A stretch of 64,000 nucleotides of DNA. It comes from a bacterium. Lineage in GTDB: Bacteria > Bacillota > Bacilli > Lactobacillales > Streptococcaceae. Under the pieces are notes generated by a model that saw only the letters and a list, made by a program, of their open reading frames with translations, was not told where the DNA came from and ran no database searches. Both the position numbers and the translations under genes were made by a program. Where the stretch lies: assembly GCA_905221455.1 (NCBI GenBank), contig CAJNDF010000002.1, positions 263,788 through 327,787 on the forward strand. Direction: 5' to 3'. This document shows positions 1 through 9,792 of this stretch, piece by piece; within the stretch, counting starts at the first letter, position 1; each line of letters starts with the position of its first letter.

Positions 1-45
1 CGCTTAATCTTGTCTATTAAAAATATTAAATCGGAGGAAATCCAT

Positions 46-351
46 ATGATTAAAATTCTTGCCGCCTGCGGTGCAGGTGTTAACTCAAGCCACCAAATTA
101 AAAGTGCTCTTGAAGAAGAACTTTCAAACCGTGGTTACGATGTTCACTGTGATGCAGTTATGGTTAAGGACGTCAACGAAGACCTTATTAAAGGTTATGA
201 CATCTTTACACCAATTGCTGCGACAGACCTTGGTTTTGATCCAGGTATTCCAGTTATCGAAGCTGGACCAATCTTATTCCGTATCCCAGCTATGAGTGCT
301 CCAGTATATGATAATATTGAAGCAGCTATCAAAGAACACGGATTAAGCTAA
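46..351 (+). CDS. gatB: PTS galactitol-type EIIB component
   Basis: This is a 101-residue cytoplasmic phosphotransfer subunit of a galactitol/galactose-type PTS. The N-terminal P-loop-like CGAGVNSS carries the phosphorylatable cysteine (Cys8), which passes phosphate from EIIA to the sugar bound at EIIC. The start at 46 is preferred over an ATG-less upstream extension because a GGAGG box at 33-37 sits at the right distance. The EIIC gene follows 46 bp downstream, and the EIIA gene is presumably just left of the window. Family assignment is firm. The true substrate (galactose, galactitol or tagatose) cannot be read from the sequence, although the lac genes nearby point to galactose. Confidence 0.9.
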   Translation: MIKILAACGAGVNSSHQIKSALEEELSNRGYDVHCDAVMVKDVNEDLIKGYDIFTPIAATDLGFDPGIPVIEAGPILFRIPAMSAPVYDNIEAAIKEHGLS

Positions 352-397
352 TTCTAATTTGTTAACATTCATATAACATAAAAAGGGAGGAACTGTT

Positions 398-1873
398 ATG
401 GATGCAATATTTGACCTAATCAAAAAGGTCTTTACACCCGTCTTAGATATGGGTGGACCTGTCATCATGTTGATCATTTTGACAATATTGGCTCTACTTT
501 TTGGAGTGAAATTCTCCAAAGCGCTTGAAGGTGGTATCAAACTTGCCATCGCCCTTACTGGTATCGGTGCTATCATCGGTATGCTAAACACTGCTTTCTC
601 AGCGTCACTTGCAAAATTCGTTGAAAATACTGGTATTCAATTGAGTATTACCGACGTTGGTTGGGCACCACTTGCTACAATCACTTGGGGTTCTGCTTGG
701 ACACTTTACTTCTTGCTCATCATGTTGATTGTCAACATAGTGATGCTTGCTATGAAGAAAACAGATACACTTGACGTTGATATCTTCGATATCTGGCACT
801 TGTCTATCACAGGTCTTTTGATTAAATGGTATGCAGACAACAACGGTGTGAGCCAAGGGGTTTCACTATTGATTGCTACAGCAGCTATTGTACTTGTTGG
901 GGTTCTTAAAATCATCAACTCTGACTTGATGAAACCTACATTTGATGACCTTCTTAATGCACCAAGTTCATCTCCAATGACTTCAACTCACATGAACTAC
1001 ATGATGAACCCAGTTATCATGGTTTTGGATAAGATTTTTGAAAAATTCTTCCCAGGTCTTGATAAATATGACTTTGACGCTGCTAAATTGAACAAGAAAA
1101 TCGGTTTCTGGGGATCTAAATTCTTTATCGGTTTCATCCTTGGTATCGTTATCGGTATTATGGGAACTCCACATCCAATTGAAGGTGTTGTTGATGCAGA
1201 TAAATGGCGTCTCGTTATCAAAGGTTGGTTGTCTCTTGGTTTGACTGCTGGTGTATCTTTGGAACTCTTCTCACTTATTGGTTCATGGTTCATCGCCGCT
1301 GTAGAACCTCTTTCACAAGGTATTACAAACGTTGCTACTAAACGTCTTCAAGGACGTAAATTCAACATCGGTCTTGACTGGCCATTCATCGCTGGTCGTG
1401 CTGAAATCTGGGCTTGTGCCAACGTACTTGCACCAATCATGTTGATTGAAGCAGTGCTTCTTTCAAAAGTCGGAAATGGTATCTTGCCACTTGCTGGTAT
1501 CATCGCTATGGGTGTTACTCCAGCTCTCTTGGTTGTAACACGTGGTAAATTGCTCCGTATGATTATCTTCGGAACACTCTTGTTGCCACTCTTCCTTCTT
1601 TCAGGTACACTTATCGCACCATTTGCAACAGAACTTGCTAAAGGTGTAGGTGCCTTCCCAGCAGGTGTGAGCGAAACTCAATTGATCACTCACTCAACTC
1701 TTGAAGGACCAATCGAAAAACTTCTTGGTTGGACAATTGGTAACACTACAACAGGTGATATCAAAGCAATCCTTGGTGCTGTAGTCTTCCTTGTATTCTA
1801 TATCGGTATCTTTGCTTGGTACAGAAAACAAATGATCAAACGTAACGAAGAGTACGCAGCAAAAGCAAAATAA
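398..1873 (+). CDS. gatC: PTS galactitol-type EIIC permease
   Basis: This 491-residue polytopic membrane protein has about ten hydrophobic segments and is the sugar-translocating EIIC-Gat subunit. Length and composition fit the family. An AAAGGGAGG box sits just before the start. It follows the EIIB gene in one operon and would import and phosphorylate its sugar with that subunit and an off-window EIIA. In pneumococci a similar PTS lies beside the beta-galactosidase gene bgaA; here it is joined to the lac region instead. The gene ends before a BOX repeat and a terminator, which probably close the operon. Confidence 0.9.
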   Translation: MDAIFDLIKKVFTPVLDMGGPVIMLIILTILALLFGVKFSKALEGGIKLAIALTGIGAIIGMLNTAFSASLAKFVENTGIQLSITDVGWAPLATITWGSAWTLYFLLIMLIVNIVMLAMKKTDTLDVDIFDIWHLSITGLLIKWYADNNGVSQGVSLLIATAAIVLVGVLKIINSDLMKPTFDDLLNAPSSSPMTSTHMNYMMNPVIMVLDKIFEKFFPGLDKYDFDAAKLNKKIGFWGSKFFIGFILGIVIGIMGTPHPIEGVVDADKWRLVIKGWLSLGLTAGVSLELFSLIGSWFIAAVEPLSQGITNVATKRLQGRKFNIGLDWPFIAGRAEIWACANVLAPIMLIEAVLLSKVGNGILPLAGIIAMGVTPALLVVTRGKLLRMIIFGTLLLPLFLLSGTLIAPFATELAKGVGAFPAGVSETQLITHSTLEGPIEKLLGWTIGNTTTGDIKAILGAVVFLVFYIGIFAWYRKQMIKRNEEYAAKAK

Positions 1874-1890
1874 TGCGCTCCTATAAAATG

Positions 1891-2046
1891 TAAGCTCAAT
1901 GAAAATCAAAGAGCAAACTAGGAAGCTAGCCGCAGGTTGCTCAAAACACAGTTTTGAGGTTGTAGATAAGACTGACGAAGTCAGTGAACATATCTACTGC
2001 AAGGCGACGCTGACGAAGTTTGAATTGGATTTTCGCAGAGTGTAAA
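1891..2046 (+). repeat. BOX-type intergenic repeat
   Basis: About 155 bp between gatC and the mutarotase-like gene shows the layout of streptococcal BOX elements. It has a boxA-like start (CTCAATGAAAATCAAAGAG), an internal stretch with the dyad TCAAAACACAGTTTTGA and a second dyad GACTGACGAAGTCAGT, then a boxC-like end (GGCGACGCTGACGAAG to TTTTCGCAGAGTG). BOX elements are characteristic of S. pneumoniae and close relatives. Exact ends are approximate. Confidence 0.85.
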
Positions 2047-2052
2047 TTGTTG

Positions 2053-2095
2053 AAACTAGGTTGTCATACCTTCTAGGAGTGACAGCCTAGTTTTG
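2053..2095 (+). terminator. Rho-independent terminator after gatC/BOX
   Basis: AAACTAGG at 2053-2060 pairs with CCTAGTTT at 2086-2093. An inner TGTCA/TGACA stem extends the hairpin, and a short T run follows. It probably ends the galactitol PTS transcript before the next gene. Confidence 0.7.
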
Positions 2096-2124
2096 TATAA
2101 ATTATCAAGAAATCGGAGAAAATA

Positions 2125-3021
2125 ATGCTAATTGAATTAAAATCAGAACAATTAAGAGTTCAATTTAACAGTTTTGGTGGGGCTCTTTCTTCTATAAAAG
2201 ATGCTGAAGGTCTTGAGTATTTGTGGCAAGGAGATGCTACTTATTGGAGTGGACAAGCTCCTGTTCTTTTCCCCATTTGTGGTTCATTGAGAGAGGATAC
2301 AGCACTTTATATAGATGAGAAGGGGCAAGAAAGCAAAGGAAAGATTCCTCGTCATGGTTTGGTTCGCAAGAAAGAGTTTGAATTAGTTGAACAGACAGAT
2401 AAGAGTGTAACTTTTGCAATTGAAGATGATGAGAACAGCTATCAGAACTACCCATATCATTTCCGCCTAGAAATCACTTATAGCCTTACTGGAAAGACAG
2501 TAAGGACTCAATACAAAATTTTCAATAAAGAAACTAGCAAGGTCATGCCTTACTTTATTGGTGGACATCCAGGCTTTAATTGTCCTCTACTGGATGATGA
2601 AGTCTATGAAGATTATTATCTAGAGTTTGAGAAAGAAGAGACTTGCTCTGTTCCACGTCCTTTCCCAGAAACAGGTATGTTGGATTTCCAAGATAGAAGT
2701 CCATGGCTAGAAGGTCAAAAAGAAGTAGACCTCAGCTATGATTTGTTCAGTACAGATGCAGTTACCTTAGATGAATTGCAATCTAGAACAATTGCCCTTC
2801 GTTCCCGTAAACATGATAAGGGATTGAAAGTTCGTTTCGCAGAGTTTCCAAATCTCATTATATGGTCAACTTTGAATAAAGGTCCTTTCATTGCTTTTGA
2901 ACCATGGTCTGGCTTGTCAACATCCCTTGAAGAAGGAGATCATCTAGAAGAGAAGAAGAATGTTCGTCTCCTAGAACCTGGTCAAGTGGATCAAATTGGT
3001 TTTGATATCGAAATTTTTTAG
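2125..3021 (+). CDS. lacX: Aldose 1-epimerase family protein (LacX-like)
   Basis: This 298-residue cytosolic protein belongs to the galactose mutarotase-like fold. Visible family features are the N-terminal FGG-ALSSIKD segment, PVLFPICGSLR, the histidine in RHGLV, and IGGHPGFNCPL with a conserved His. LacX-type members accompany lac operons of streptococci and lactococci and are thought to act on sugar anomers. It stands alone between a terminator and the lacABCD promoter, so it may have its own promoter. The name lacX rests on context and family only; substrate preference is not visible. Confidence 0.8.
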   Translation: MLIELKSEQLRVQFNSFGGALSSIKDAEGLEYLWQGDATYWSGQAPVLFPICGSLREDTALYIDEKGQESKGKIPRHGLVRKKEFELVEQTDKSVTFAIEDDENSYQNYPYHFRLEITYSLTGKTVRTQYKIFNKETSKVMPYFIGGHPGFNCPLLDDEVYEDYYLEFEKEETCSVPRPFPETGMLDFQDRSPWLEGQKEVDLSYDLFSTDAVTLDELQSRTIALRSRKHDKGLKVRFAEFPNLIIWSTLNKGPFIAFEPWSGLSTSLEEGDHLEEKKNVRLLEPGQVDQIGFDIEIF

Positions 3022-3051
3022 TTAAAAAAACACAAAAACAAACATTAACTG

Positions 3052-3080
3052 TTGACTTTTTCCGGAAATAGGAGTATATT
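3052..3080 (+). promoter_or_regulatory. lacABCD promoter
   Basis: TTGACT at 3052-3057 and TATATT at 3075-3080 are separated by 17 bp. AAACAAAC/GTTTGT-like repeats surround it (about 3031-3042 and 3083-3120). These resemble DeoR-family LacR operators and would let the LacR encoded at 14813-15580 repress lacABCD until tagatose-6-phosphate builds up. The operator reading is inference. Confidence 0.65.
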
Positions 3081-3135
3081 ATGTTTGTAAGCAACAAATG
3101 ATGTTTGCAACAAACAAATAATCACTTGTTATATT

Positions 3136-3208
3136 CTCTTTGAAAGAGAGATTATTTCTAGGAAATTGATTTCCTAAACTTGAATAAGGTGTTATTCATC
3201 TTATTCAA
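3136..3208 (+). other. Dyad-rich 5' leader of lacA
   Basis: The roughly 220-nt untranslated leader before lacA contains three inverted repeats: TCTCTTT/AAAGAGA near 3136-3149, AGGAAAT/ATTTCCT at 3160-3175, and TTGAATAAG/CTTATTCAA at 3180-3208. None has a T run, so they are not simple terminators. They may be mRNA-structure or protein-binding elements. Confidence 0.4.
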
Positions 3209-3305
3209 TCAAATTTGTCAATAAACTGCTAGAAAATCTTTTGTAGGTAAACTGCTAACTATAAAAGTCTTTACTAGCCTAGAAAAATAAAAAGGAGTAT
3301 ACAAT

Positions 3306-3731
3306 ATGTCTATTGTTATCGGTGCAGATGCTGCAGGTTTGAGATTGAAAGAAGTTGTGAAAGACTTCTTGGAAAAAGAAAACTTCCACGTTGTGGATGT
3401 TACAGCTGAAGGTCAAGACTTTGTTGATGTGACTCTTGCTGTTGCTGCAGAAGTAAATAAAGAAGAACAAAACCTTGGTATTGTAATTGATGCTTATGGA
3501 GCTGGTCCATTCATGGTTGCAACTAAAATCAAAGGAATGGTTGCTGCAGAAGTTTCTGACGAACGTTCAGCTTATATGACTCGTGGCCACAACAACTCAC
3601 GTATGATCACTATGGGTGCACAACTTGTTGGTGATGAATTAGCTAAAAATATTGCTAAAGGATTTGTTAACGGTAAATACGACGGTGGACGTCACCAAAT
3701 TCGTGTTGATATGTTGAACAAAATGTGTTAA
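3306..3731 (+). CDS. lacA: Galactose-6-phosphate isomerase subunit LacA
   Basis: This 141-residue RpiB/LacAB-family subunit acts with LacB to convert galactose-6-phosphate to tagatose-6-phosphate. The N-terminal [12 protein letters not shown] and the [14 protein letters not shown] motif are typical. The position that is cysteine in LacB (CGTG) is alanine-containing here (DAYGAGP), as expected for the LacA half of the heteromer. A good AAAGGAG box precedes the start. It is the first gene of the lacABCD operon, with lacB 30 bp downstream. Confidence 0.95.
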   Translation: MSIVIGADAAGLRLKEVVKDFLEKENFHVVDVTAEGQDFVDVTLAVAAEVNKEEQNLGIVIDAYGAGPFMVATKIKGMVAAEVSDERSAYMTRGHNNSRMITMGAQLVGDELAKNIAKGFVNGKYDGGRHQIRVDMLNKMC

Positions 3732-3761
3732 TTAGATTACAGTAAGAAAGGTAAGATCAAA

Positions 3762-4277
3762 ATGAAAATTGCAATTGGATGTGACCACATCGTAACAGAT
3801 GAAAAAATGGCGGTTTCAGAATTTTTGAAATCAAAAGGATATGAAGTCATTGACTTTGGTACATATGACCATACACGTACTCACTACCCAATCTTTGGTA
3901 AAAAAGTTGGTGAAGCTGTAACTAGCGGTCAAGCTGATCTTGGAGTATGTATCTGTGGTACTGGTGTTGGTATCAACAACGCTGTAAATAAAGTTCCAGG
4001 TGTCCGTTCTGCCTTGGTTCGTGATATGACAACAGCTCTTTATGCTAAAGAACAATTGAACGCTAACGTTATTGGTTTTGGTGGTAAAATTACTGGTGAA
4101 TTGCTCATGTGTGATATCATCGAAGCTTTCATCCATGCTGAATACAAACCATCTGAAGAAAATAAGAAATTGATTGCGAAAATTGAACATGTTGAAACAC
4201 ATAATGCACATCAAGCGGATTCAAACTTCTTTACAGAATTCCTTGAAAAATGGGATCGCGGAGAATACCACGACTAA
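3762..4277 (+). CDS. lacB: Galactose-6-phosphate isomerase subunit LacB
   Basis: This 171-residue partner of LacA in the tagatose-6-phosphate pathway has the family start [12 protein letters not shown] and the catalytic-cysteine loop [15 protein letters not shown]. It also carries the phosphate-contacting region RSALVRDM and a C-terminal extension longer than LacA. It sits between lacA and lacC in the order lacABCD usual for streptococci, with a 10-bp gap to lacC that implies co-translation. Confidence 0.95.
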   Translation: MKIAIGCDHIVTDEKMAVSEFLKSKGYEVIDFGTYDHTRTHYPIFGKKVGEAVTSGQADLGVCICGTGVGINNAVNKVPGVRSALVRDMTTALYAKEQLNANVIGFGGKITGELLMCDIIEAFIHAEYKPSEENKKLIAKIEHVETHNAHQADSNFFTEFLEKWDRGEYHD

Positions 4278-4287
4278 GAGGTAGCAT

Positions 4288-5217
4288 ATGATTTTAACAG
4301 TCACAATGAACCCATCCATTGATATTTCCTATCCTTTGGATGAGTTGAAGATTGATACTGTCAATCGTGTGGTGGATGTAACCAAAACGGCTGGTGGTAA
4401 AGGTCTTAATGTTACTCGTGTTCTTTCAGAATTTGGGGATTCTGTTGCGGCAACTGGTTTAGTAGGTGGGAAACTTGGTGAATTTTTAGTAGAAAATATT
4501 GATGATAACGTTAAGAAAGACTTCTTCTCTATTCAGGGAGAAACTCGTAACTGTATCGCTATTCTCCACGGAAAAAACCAGACAGAAGTTCTTGAAAAAG
4601 GTCCTATAGTATTGGAACAGGAAGGTCAAGACTTTTTGAAACATTTCAAAAATCTTCTGGACTCAGTTGAAGTAGTAGCTATCTCAGGTAGTTTGCCAGC
4701 TGGTCTTCCAGTTGATTACTATGCGAGCTTGGTAGAACTTGCTAATCAAGCTGGTAAACCTGTAGTCTTGGACTGTTCTGGTGCAGCACTTCAGGCGGTT
4801 CTTGAATCACCACATAAACCCACAGTAATCAAACCAAATAATGAGGAATTATCTCAGCTTCTTGGAAGAGAAGTTTCTGAGGATTTGGATGAATTAAAAG
4901 AAGTCCTTCAAGAACCTTTGTTTGCAGGGATTGAATGGATTATCGTTTCACTTGGTGCCAATGGTGCCTTTGCCAAACATGGGGACACTTTCTACAAGGT
5001 AGATATTCCTAGAATTCAGGTAGTCAACCCTGTCGGATCTGGAGATTCGACTGTGGCAGGTATTTCATCTGGACTTCTTCATCACGAATCTGATGAAGAA
5101 TTGCTTAAAAAAGCGAACGTTCTTGGCATGCTAAATGCTCAAGAAAAAATGACGGGTCATGTTAATATGGCTAACTATCAAACTTTGCATAATCAATTAT
5201 TAGTAAAAGAGGTATAA
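4288..5217 (+). CDS. lacC: Tagatose-6-phosphate kinase
   Basis: This 309-residue PfkB-type kinase phosphorylates tagatose-6-phosphate to tagatose-1,6-bisphosphate with ATP. The N-terminal [14 protein letters not shown] and [11 protein letters not shown] segments bind substrate. The C-terminal [12 protein letters not shown] contains the anion hole and catalytic aspartate of the PfkB signature. It ends one base before the lacD start, so the two are translationally coupled. Confidence 0.95.
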   Translation: MILTVTMNPSIDISYPLDELKIDTVNRVVDVTKTAGGKGLNVTRVLSEFGDSVAATGLVGGKLGEFLVENIDDNVKKDFFSIQGETRNCIAILHGKNQTEVLEKGPIVLEQEGQDFLKHFKNLLDSVEVVAISGSLPAGLPVDYYASLVELANQAGKPVVLDCSGAALQAVLESPHKPTVIKPNNEELSQLLGREVSEDLDELKEVLQEPLFAGIEWIIVSLGANGAFAKHGDTFYKVDIPRIQVVNPVGSGDSTVAGISSGLLHHESDEELLKKANVLGMLNAQEKMTGHVNMANYQTLHNQLLVKEV

Positions 5218-5218
5218 A

Positions 5219-6199
5219 ATGGCTTTAACAACACAAAAACGTGCTTATTTGGAAAAACTTTCTGATAAAAATGGTATCATTTCTGCTCTTGCTTTCGACC
5301 AACGTGGTGCTTTGAAACGTTTGATGGCTCAATATCAAGATGAAGCTCCAACCGTTGAACAAATGGAAGAGCTTAAAGTCTTGGTGGCAGATGAATTGAC
5401 TAAATACGCTTCATCTATGCTTCTTGACCCTGAGTATGGACTTCCTGCGACTAAAGCTTTGGATAAAGAAGCTGGTCTTCTACTTGCTTATGAAAAAACA
5501 GGATACGATACTTCAAGTACAAAACGTTTACCTGACTGTTTGGATGTATGGTCTGCTAAACGCGTGAAAGAACAAGGAGCAGATGCAGTTAAATTCTTGC
5601 TATACTATGATGTAGATAGCTCTGATGAGTTAAATCAACAAAAACAAGCTTACATTGAACGTGTCGGTTCTGAATGTGTTGCAGAAGATATTCCTTTCTT
5701 CTTGGAAATCTTGGCTTACGATGAAAAAATTGCTGATGCAGGTTCTGTAGAATATGCGAAAGTAAAACCTCGTAAAGTTATCGAAGCTATGAAAGTATTC
5801 TCTGATCCACGTTTCAACATCGATGTATTGAAAGTTGAAGTTCCAGTAAACGTGAAATATGTTGAAGGTTTTGGTGATGGAGAAGTCGTTTACAGCCGTG
5901 AAGAAGCAGCAGCATTCTTCAAAGCTCAAGACGAAGCAACTAACTTGCCATACATCTACTTGAGTGCTGGTGTATCTGCTAAATTGTTCCAAGAAACATT
6001 GCAATTTGCACATGATTCAGGTGCTCGTTTCAACGGAGTACTTTGCGGACGTGCTACTTGGGCTGGTTCAGTAGAACCTTACATCAAAGAAGGGGAAGCA
6101 GCAGCTCGTGAATGGTTGCGTACTACTGGATTCCAAAACATTGATGAATTGAACAAGGTTCTTCAAACAACTGCAACTTCATGGAAAGAGCGTGTGTAA
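5219..6199 (+). CDS. lacD: Tagatose-1,6-bisphosphate aldolase
   Basis: This 326-residue class I (Schiff base) aldolase cleaves tagatose-1,6-bisphosphate to dihydroxyacetone phosphate and glyceraldehyde-3-phosphate. Family signatures include [14 protein letters not shown] near the N-terminus, [12 protein letters not shown] [23 protein letters not shown] and the LKVEVPVN strand with the expected lysine. It ends the lacABCD operon. In some streptococci LacD paralogues have a regulatory side role, which cannot be judged here. Confidence 0.95.
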   Translation: MALTTQKRAYLEKLSDKNGIISALAFDQRGALKRLMAQYQDEAPTVEQMEELKVLVADELTKYASSMLLDPEYGLPATKALDKEAGLLLAYEKTGYDTSSTKRLPDCLDVWSAKRVKEQGADAVKFLLYYDVDSSDELNQQKQAYIERVGSECVAEDIPFFLEILAYDEKIADAGSVEYAKVKPRKVIEAMKVFSDPRFNIDVLKVEVPVNVKYVEGFGDGEVVYSREEAAAFFKAQDEATNLPYIYLSAGVSAKLFQETLQFAHDSGARFNGVLCGRATWAGSVEPYIKEGEAAAREWLRTTGFQNIDELNKVLQTTATSWKERV

Positions 6200-6246
6200 G
6201 AACTATTAATTTCAATAGTTCAAAATTTAGTTATTAAGTTTCTATA

Positions 6247-6296
6247 AAAGTGATACTTCATATCTGAAAAGATAATGGACTATCGCTTTTTTTTCT
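6247..6296 (+). terminator. Terminator after lacD
   Basis: AAAGTGATA at 6247-6255 can pair with TATCGCTTT at 6281-6289 (one G-U pair), with an inner TATC/GATA pairing and eight T residues after. It separates lacABCD from the first lacG-lacE set. Confidence 0.65.
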
Positions 6297-6318
6297 TCTC
6301 AAAATATTCAATTTTCTA

Positions 6319-6347
6319 TTGACAAACAGAATAAATAGCGATATAAT
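6319..6347 (+). promoter_or_regulatory. Promoter of the first lacG-lacE set
   Basis: This is a near-consensus sigma-A promoter: TTGACA at 6319-6324, a 17-bp spacer, and TATAAT at 6342-6347. Transcription starting near 6355 would run straight into the antiterminator target and terminator that follow. Confidence 0.8.
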
Positions 6348-6376
6348 ATAGTTATAATAAATAAACTAATAATAGT

Positions 6377-6446
6377 GGATCGTAACTTAAAGGCGAAACC
6401 GCAAATAATCTTAGCTTTTGCTAGACTATTTGCGGTTTTTTTGTTT
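6377..6446 (+). promoter_or_regulatory. RAT antiterminator site overlapping a terminator (first lac set)
   Basis: GGATCGTAACTTAAAGGCGA at 6377-6396, continuing to the ACC at 6400, matches the RNA antiterminator targets of BglG/LicT/LacT proteins. Its 3' end overlaps the base of a strong terminator: ACCGCAAATA at 6398-6407 pairs with TATTTGCGGT, followed by seven T. Binding of the LacT encoded at 9793-10626 would block the hairpin and allow lacG/lacE expression. Confidence 0.85.
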
Positions 6447-6502
6447 AGAAAGGAGGAAAAACAAGATCTACAATGTTATTAGAAAAAAGAAAAGGAGAAC
6501 AA

Positions 6503-7903
6503 ATGAGGACATTACCAAAAGATTTTATCATGGGTGGAGCTACTGCTGCATATCAAGTTGAAGGTGCAACTCAAATTGATGGGAAGGGACCAGTAGCATG
6601 GGATAGTTTTTTAATTGAAAAAGGACGCTATACAGCAGAACCAGCTAGTGATTTTTATCATCAATATCCGGTTGATATTGAATTATGTAAAAAATTTAAT
6701 ATAGATAGTATTAGGTTATCTATTGCATGGAGTAGAATTTTTCCAGATGGTTTTGGGGAAGTAAACCAGCTTGGAGTAGATTTTTATCATTCCGTTTTCT
6801 CGGAATGTATAAGTAATGGTATTATACCATTTGTAACGATTCATCATTTTGATACACCAAAAAATTTATTTGAAAAAGGAGATTTTCTAAATAGGGAAAA
6901 TATTGAACATTTTGTAAATTTTGCTAAATTCTGCTTTGAAGAATTTAAAGAAATTGAATATTGGAGCACTTTCAATGAGATTTACCCACTTGCAACTAAT
7001 CAATATTTGACGGGAGTTTTCCCTCCAGAAATAAAATTTGATTTTGAAAAGGTAATTACGTGTCTTCACAACATGATGTATGCTCATGCAAGAGTAGTTA
7101 ATATTTTTAAAGAAGGTAATTATAGAGGTAAAATAGGTGTTGTACATTCTCTAGAACCAAAGTATCCATATAGTGATAAACCAGAAGACATTCATGCTGC
7201 AAAGGTTGATGAAGCTTTATCAGTCCGTTTTCTATTAGATGCAACATATTTAGGGGAGTATAGTTCTTCAACTTGGAATCTTGTTCAGGAAATACTCTAT
7301 AAAAATAATATGTCTGTTTCAATTGATAGCAATGATTTTATAGAGATGAGAAAAGCTTCAGAAAGAAATGATTTCTTAGGTATTAATAACTATGTCAGTC
7401 ATTGGGTAAAAGCCTACGAGGAAGAGAGTACTTTATTTTATAATACGACAGGTGAAAAAGGAACTCAAGTTTATCGGATTAAAGGAGTTGGAGAAAGAGT
7501 ACCAAGAGAAGACCTTCCTAAGACAGATTGGGATTGGATTATTTATCCGGAAGGTTTATATGATTTGTTGACGTTTATAAAAGAAGAGTATCCAAACTAT
7601 AAGGAAATCTATATTACTGAGAATGGCCTTGGTTTTAAAGATGAATTCACTGATGGAATTATATTAGATGAACCTAGAATTGACTATCTTCGAGGAAACT
7701 TTGAATCAATTTCAAGAGCAATTGACGATGGTGTCAATGTTAAAGGATATTTTATTTGGTCTTTAATGGATGTATTTTCTTGGGTTAACGGCTATGATAA
7801 AAGATATGGGTTGTTCTACGTCGACTTTGAAACTCAGAAACGATACCCTAAAGAATCAGCTTATTGGTATAAGTTAGTTAGTCAAACTAAAACTATAATT
7901 TAG
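6503..7903 (+). CDS. lacG: 6-phospho-beta-galactosidase (first copy)
   Basis: This 466-residue glycoside hydrolase family 1 enzyme hydrolyses lactose-6-phosphate to glucose and galactose-6-phosphate. The acid/base glutamate lies in WSTFNEIYPL and the nucleophile in YITENGLGF. The start at 6503 is chosen because an AAGGAG box precedes it and the protein then begins RTLPKDF like the second copy. It differs clearly from the second copy at 13002-14408 and is much richer in ATA/TTA codons, which suggests separate acquisition rather than recent duplication. The EIICB gene follows after 13 bp. Confidence 0.9.
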   Translation: MRTLPKDFIMGGATAAYQVEGATQIDGKGPVAWDSFLIEKGRYTAEPASDFYHQYPVDIELCKKFNIDSIRLSIAWSRIFPDGFGEVNQLGVDFYHSVFSECISNGIIPFVTIHHFDTPKNLFEKGDFLNRENIEHFVNFAKFCFEEFKEIEYWSTFNEIYPLATNQYLTGVFPPEIKFDFEKVITCLHNMMYAHARVVNIFKEGNYRGKIGVVHSLEPKYPYSDKPEDIHAAKVDEALSVRFLLDATYLGEYSSSTWNLVQEILYKNNMSVSIDSNDFIEMRKASERNDFLGINNYVSHWVKAYEEESTLFYNTTGEKGTQVYRIKGVGERVPREDLPKTDWDWIIYPEGLYDLLTFIKEEYPNYKEIYITENGLGFKDEFTDGIILDEPRIDYLRGNFESISRAIDDGVNVKGYFIWSLMDVFSWVNGYDKRYGLFYVDFETQKRYPKESAYWYKLVSQTKTII

Positions 7904-7916
7904 AGGAGGAAATAAA

Positions 7917-9572
7917 ATGAATGGAATTATTAAACAAATTGAAAAACATCAAGAATTATTTCAGCGTATTTCTGCAAATATATACTTGACTGCTATAAAA
8001 GATGGTTTTCTAACAGCTATGCCAGTAATATTATTTTCTAGCCTTTTCATCTTATGTGCAGCAATACCTCCTTTAGTTGGTATAAAGTTGCCAGAAAGTT
8101 TTGAGACATGGTTATGGAAAATATACGATTATTCAATGGGGATAGTAGGTTTATTGGTAGCTGGTACAACAGCTAGATGTTTAGCTGGAAGTATGAATAG
8201 AAAAATGCCTTCTGGAAAAGTTATAAATGAAGTATCAGTTATGTTAGCTTCCATTGTCAGCTTTCTATTATTAGCTGTGACTAAAATGGATGGAGCATTT
8301 CAAGGGGATTTCTTTGGAACTAAAGGTATTCTTTCATCATTTGTAGCAGCGTTTATAACAGTAAATGTTTATAAATTTTGTGTAATAAAAGATATTACAA
8401 TTAAAATGCCTAAGGAAGTTCCTGGTAGTATCTCACAGAATTTTCGAGATGTTTTCCCGTTTTCTTTTTCAGTATTTTTTGCAGCGATAATAGATATTGC
8501 AACAAGATATTACCTGAATGTACCATTTGCAGAAGTTTTTTCAAAAATTTTATCTCCAGTTTTTCAAGGTGCTGAAACTTATCTTGGGTTATCAATTATC
8601 TGGTTTTTAGTACCATTCTTTTGGTTTGTTGGTGTTCATGGTCCTTCCGTAGTTAAACCAGGATTAGCTGCAGCTTTATATGGCAATACAGAAGCCAATT
8701 TAGAACTATTTAGAAATGGTCAACATCCGTTTCATGCTCTAACCGAAAATTTTGGTAATTTCGTGGGAGAATTGGGAGGTACAGGTGCAACTTTTATTGT
8801 TCCAATTATATTTATTCTTTTTATGAAATCTAAACAGTTAAAAGCTGTAGGAAAGGCATCAATTGTACCAGTAATGTTTGCAGTAAATGAACCTCTTCTG
8901 TTTGCTGCACCAATTGTTCTAAATCCATATTTTCTGATTCCATTCTGTTTAGCACCAATTGTAAATGTAATTTTAGGTAAGTTTTTTATTAGTGTATTAG
9001 GAATGAATGGATATATGCATGTCTTACCATGGGCTACGCCAGGGCCAATTGGAAATCTAATGAGTACACATTTCCAACCCATTAGCTTTGTCTTCACAGT
9101 GTTATTATTAGTTGTTGATTTTATAATTTATTATCCATTTTGTAAAGCGTATGATAAAGTGTTACTTAGTGAAGAAACAAAAAATGCTAATACAGTAGAT
9201 AAATCTGAAACTAACAATTCTACTAAAGTAGATGAAAGTGAAACTGTGAAACTTGAAAAAGAGATTAAAATCTTAGTATTGTGTGCTGGCGCTGGAACTA
9301 GTGCAATGTTAGCTAATGCACTTACGGAAGGTGCAAGCAGTTTAAATTTACCATTAAGCTCATCCGCCGGAGCTTATGGCTCACATTATGAAATTATGAA
9401 ATACTATGACATGGTAATTTTGGCACCACAAGTAAAAACCTATTATAATGATATCAAAAAAGATACAGAAAAATTAGGTATTAAATTAATTGCGACAGAG
9501 GGAGCAGAATACATAAATCTTACAAGAAATCCAGAAAAGGCTGTTCAATTCGTGTTGGAAAAACTAAACTAA
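7917..9572 (+). CDS. lacE: Lactose-type PTS EIICB (first copy)
   Basis: This 551-residue membrane permease has an N-terminal EIIC-Lac domain of roughly 410 residues (about ten membrane segments; motif FFWFVGVHGPSVVKPG). After a hydrophilic linker it has a C-terminal EIIB domain with phosphocysteine in LVLCAGAGTSAML. It imports lactose or a related beta-galactoside as the 6-phosphate. No EIIA gene is linked to this copy, so it probably borrows LacF from 10662-10979. Codon use is AT-rich compared with the second LacE. Confidence 0.9.
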   Translation: MNGIIKQIEKHQELFQRISANIYLTAIKDGFLTAMPVILFSSLFILCAAIPPLVGIKLPESFETWLWKIYDYSMGIVGLLVAGTTARCLAGSMNRKMPSGKVINEVSVMLASIVSFLLLAVTKMDGAFQGDFFGTKGILSSFVAAFITVNVYKFCVIKDITIKMPKEVPGSISQNFRDVFPFSFSVFFAAIIDIATRYYLNVPFAEVFSKILSPVFQGAETYLGLSIIWFLVPFFWFVGVHGPSVVKPGLAAALYGNTEANLELFRNGQHPFHALTENFGNFVGELGGTGATFIVPIIFILFMKSKQLKAVGKASIVPVMFAVNEPLLFAAPIVLNPYFLIPFCLAPIVNVILGKFFISVLGMNGYMHVLPWATPGPIGNLMSTHFQPISFVFTVLLLVVDFIIYYPFCKAYDKVLLSEETKNANTVDKSETNNSTKVDESETVKLEKEIKILVLCAGAGTSAMLANALTEGASSLNLPLSSSAGAYGSHYEIMKYYDMVILAPQVKTYYNDIKKDTEKLGIKLIATEGAEYINLTRNPEKAVQFVLEKLN

Positions 9573-9609
9573 AAATGTTTGAAATGAACAAAAAAATTTT
9601 GAGTAAGGG

Positions 9610-9638
9610 TTTACAATAGTTCTTATTTTTGATATAAT
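9610..9638 (+). promoter_or_regulatory. Promoter of lacTFEG
   Basis: TTTACA at 9610-9615 and TATAAT at 9633-9638 have a 17-bp spacer. They lie immediately upstream of the second antiterminator target. Confidence 0.75.
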
Positions 9639-9660
9639 ACTATCAAAGATTGAATAGAGT

Positions 9661-9752
9661 GGATCGTTACTGAGTAATATTAGGCGAGACTACAAATGAG
9701 GAAAGTAACGTTCACTCTGGTGAGTTATGCCCATTTGTGGTCTCTTTTGTTT
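9661..9752 (+). promoter_or_regulatory. RAT antiterminator site overlapping a terminator (lacT leader)
   Basis: GGATCGTTACTGAGTAATAT begins an antiterminator target at 9661, ending in TTAGGCGAGAC. GAGACTACAAATG (9686-9698) pairs with CATTTGTGGTCTC (9732-9744), followed by TTTTGTTT. The layout means LacT would control its own operon as well as the first lacG-lacE set, whose RAT shares the GGATCGT core. Confidence 0.85.
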
Positions 9753-9792
9753 CATTTAGTTCAATTTAAATTTTATAGGAAAGGAGAAGTGG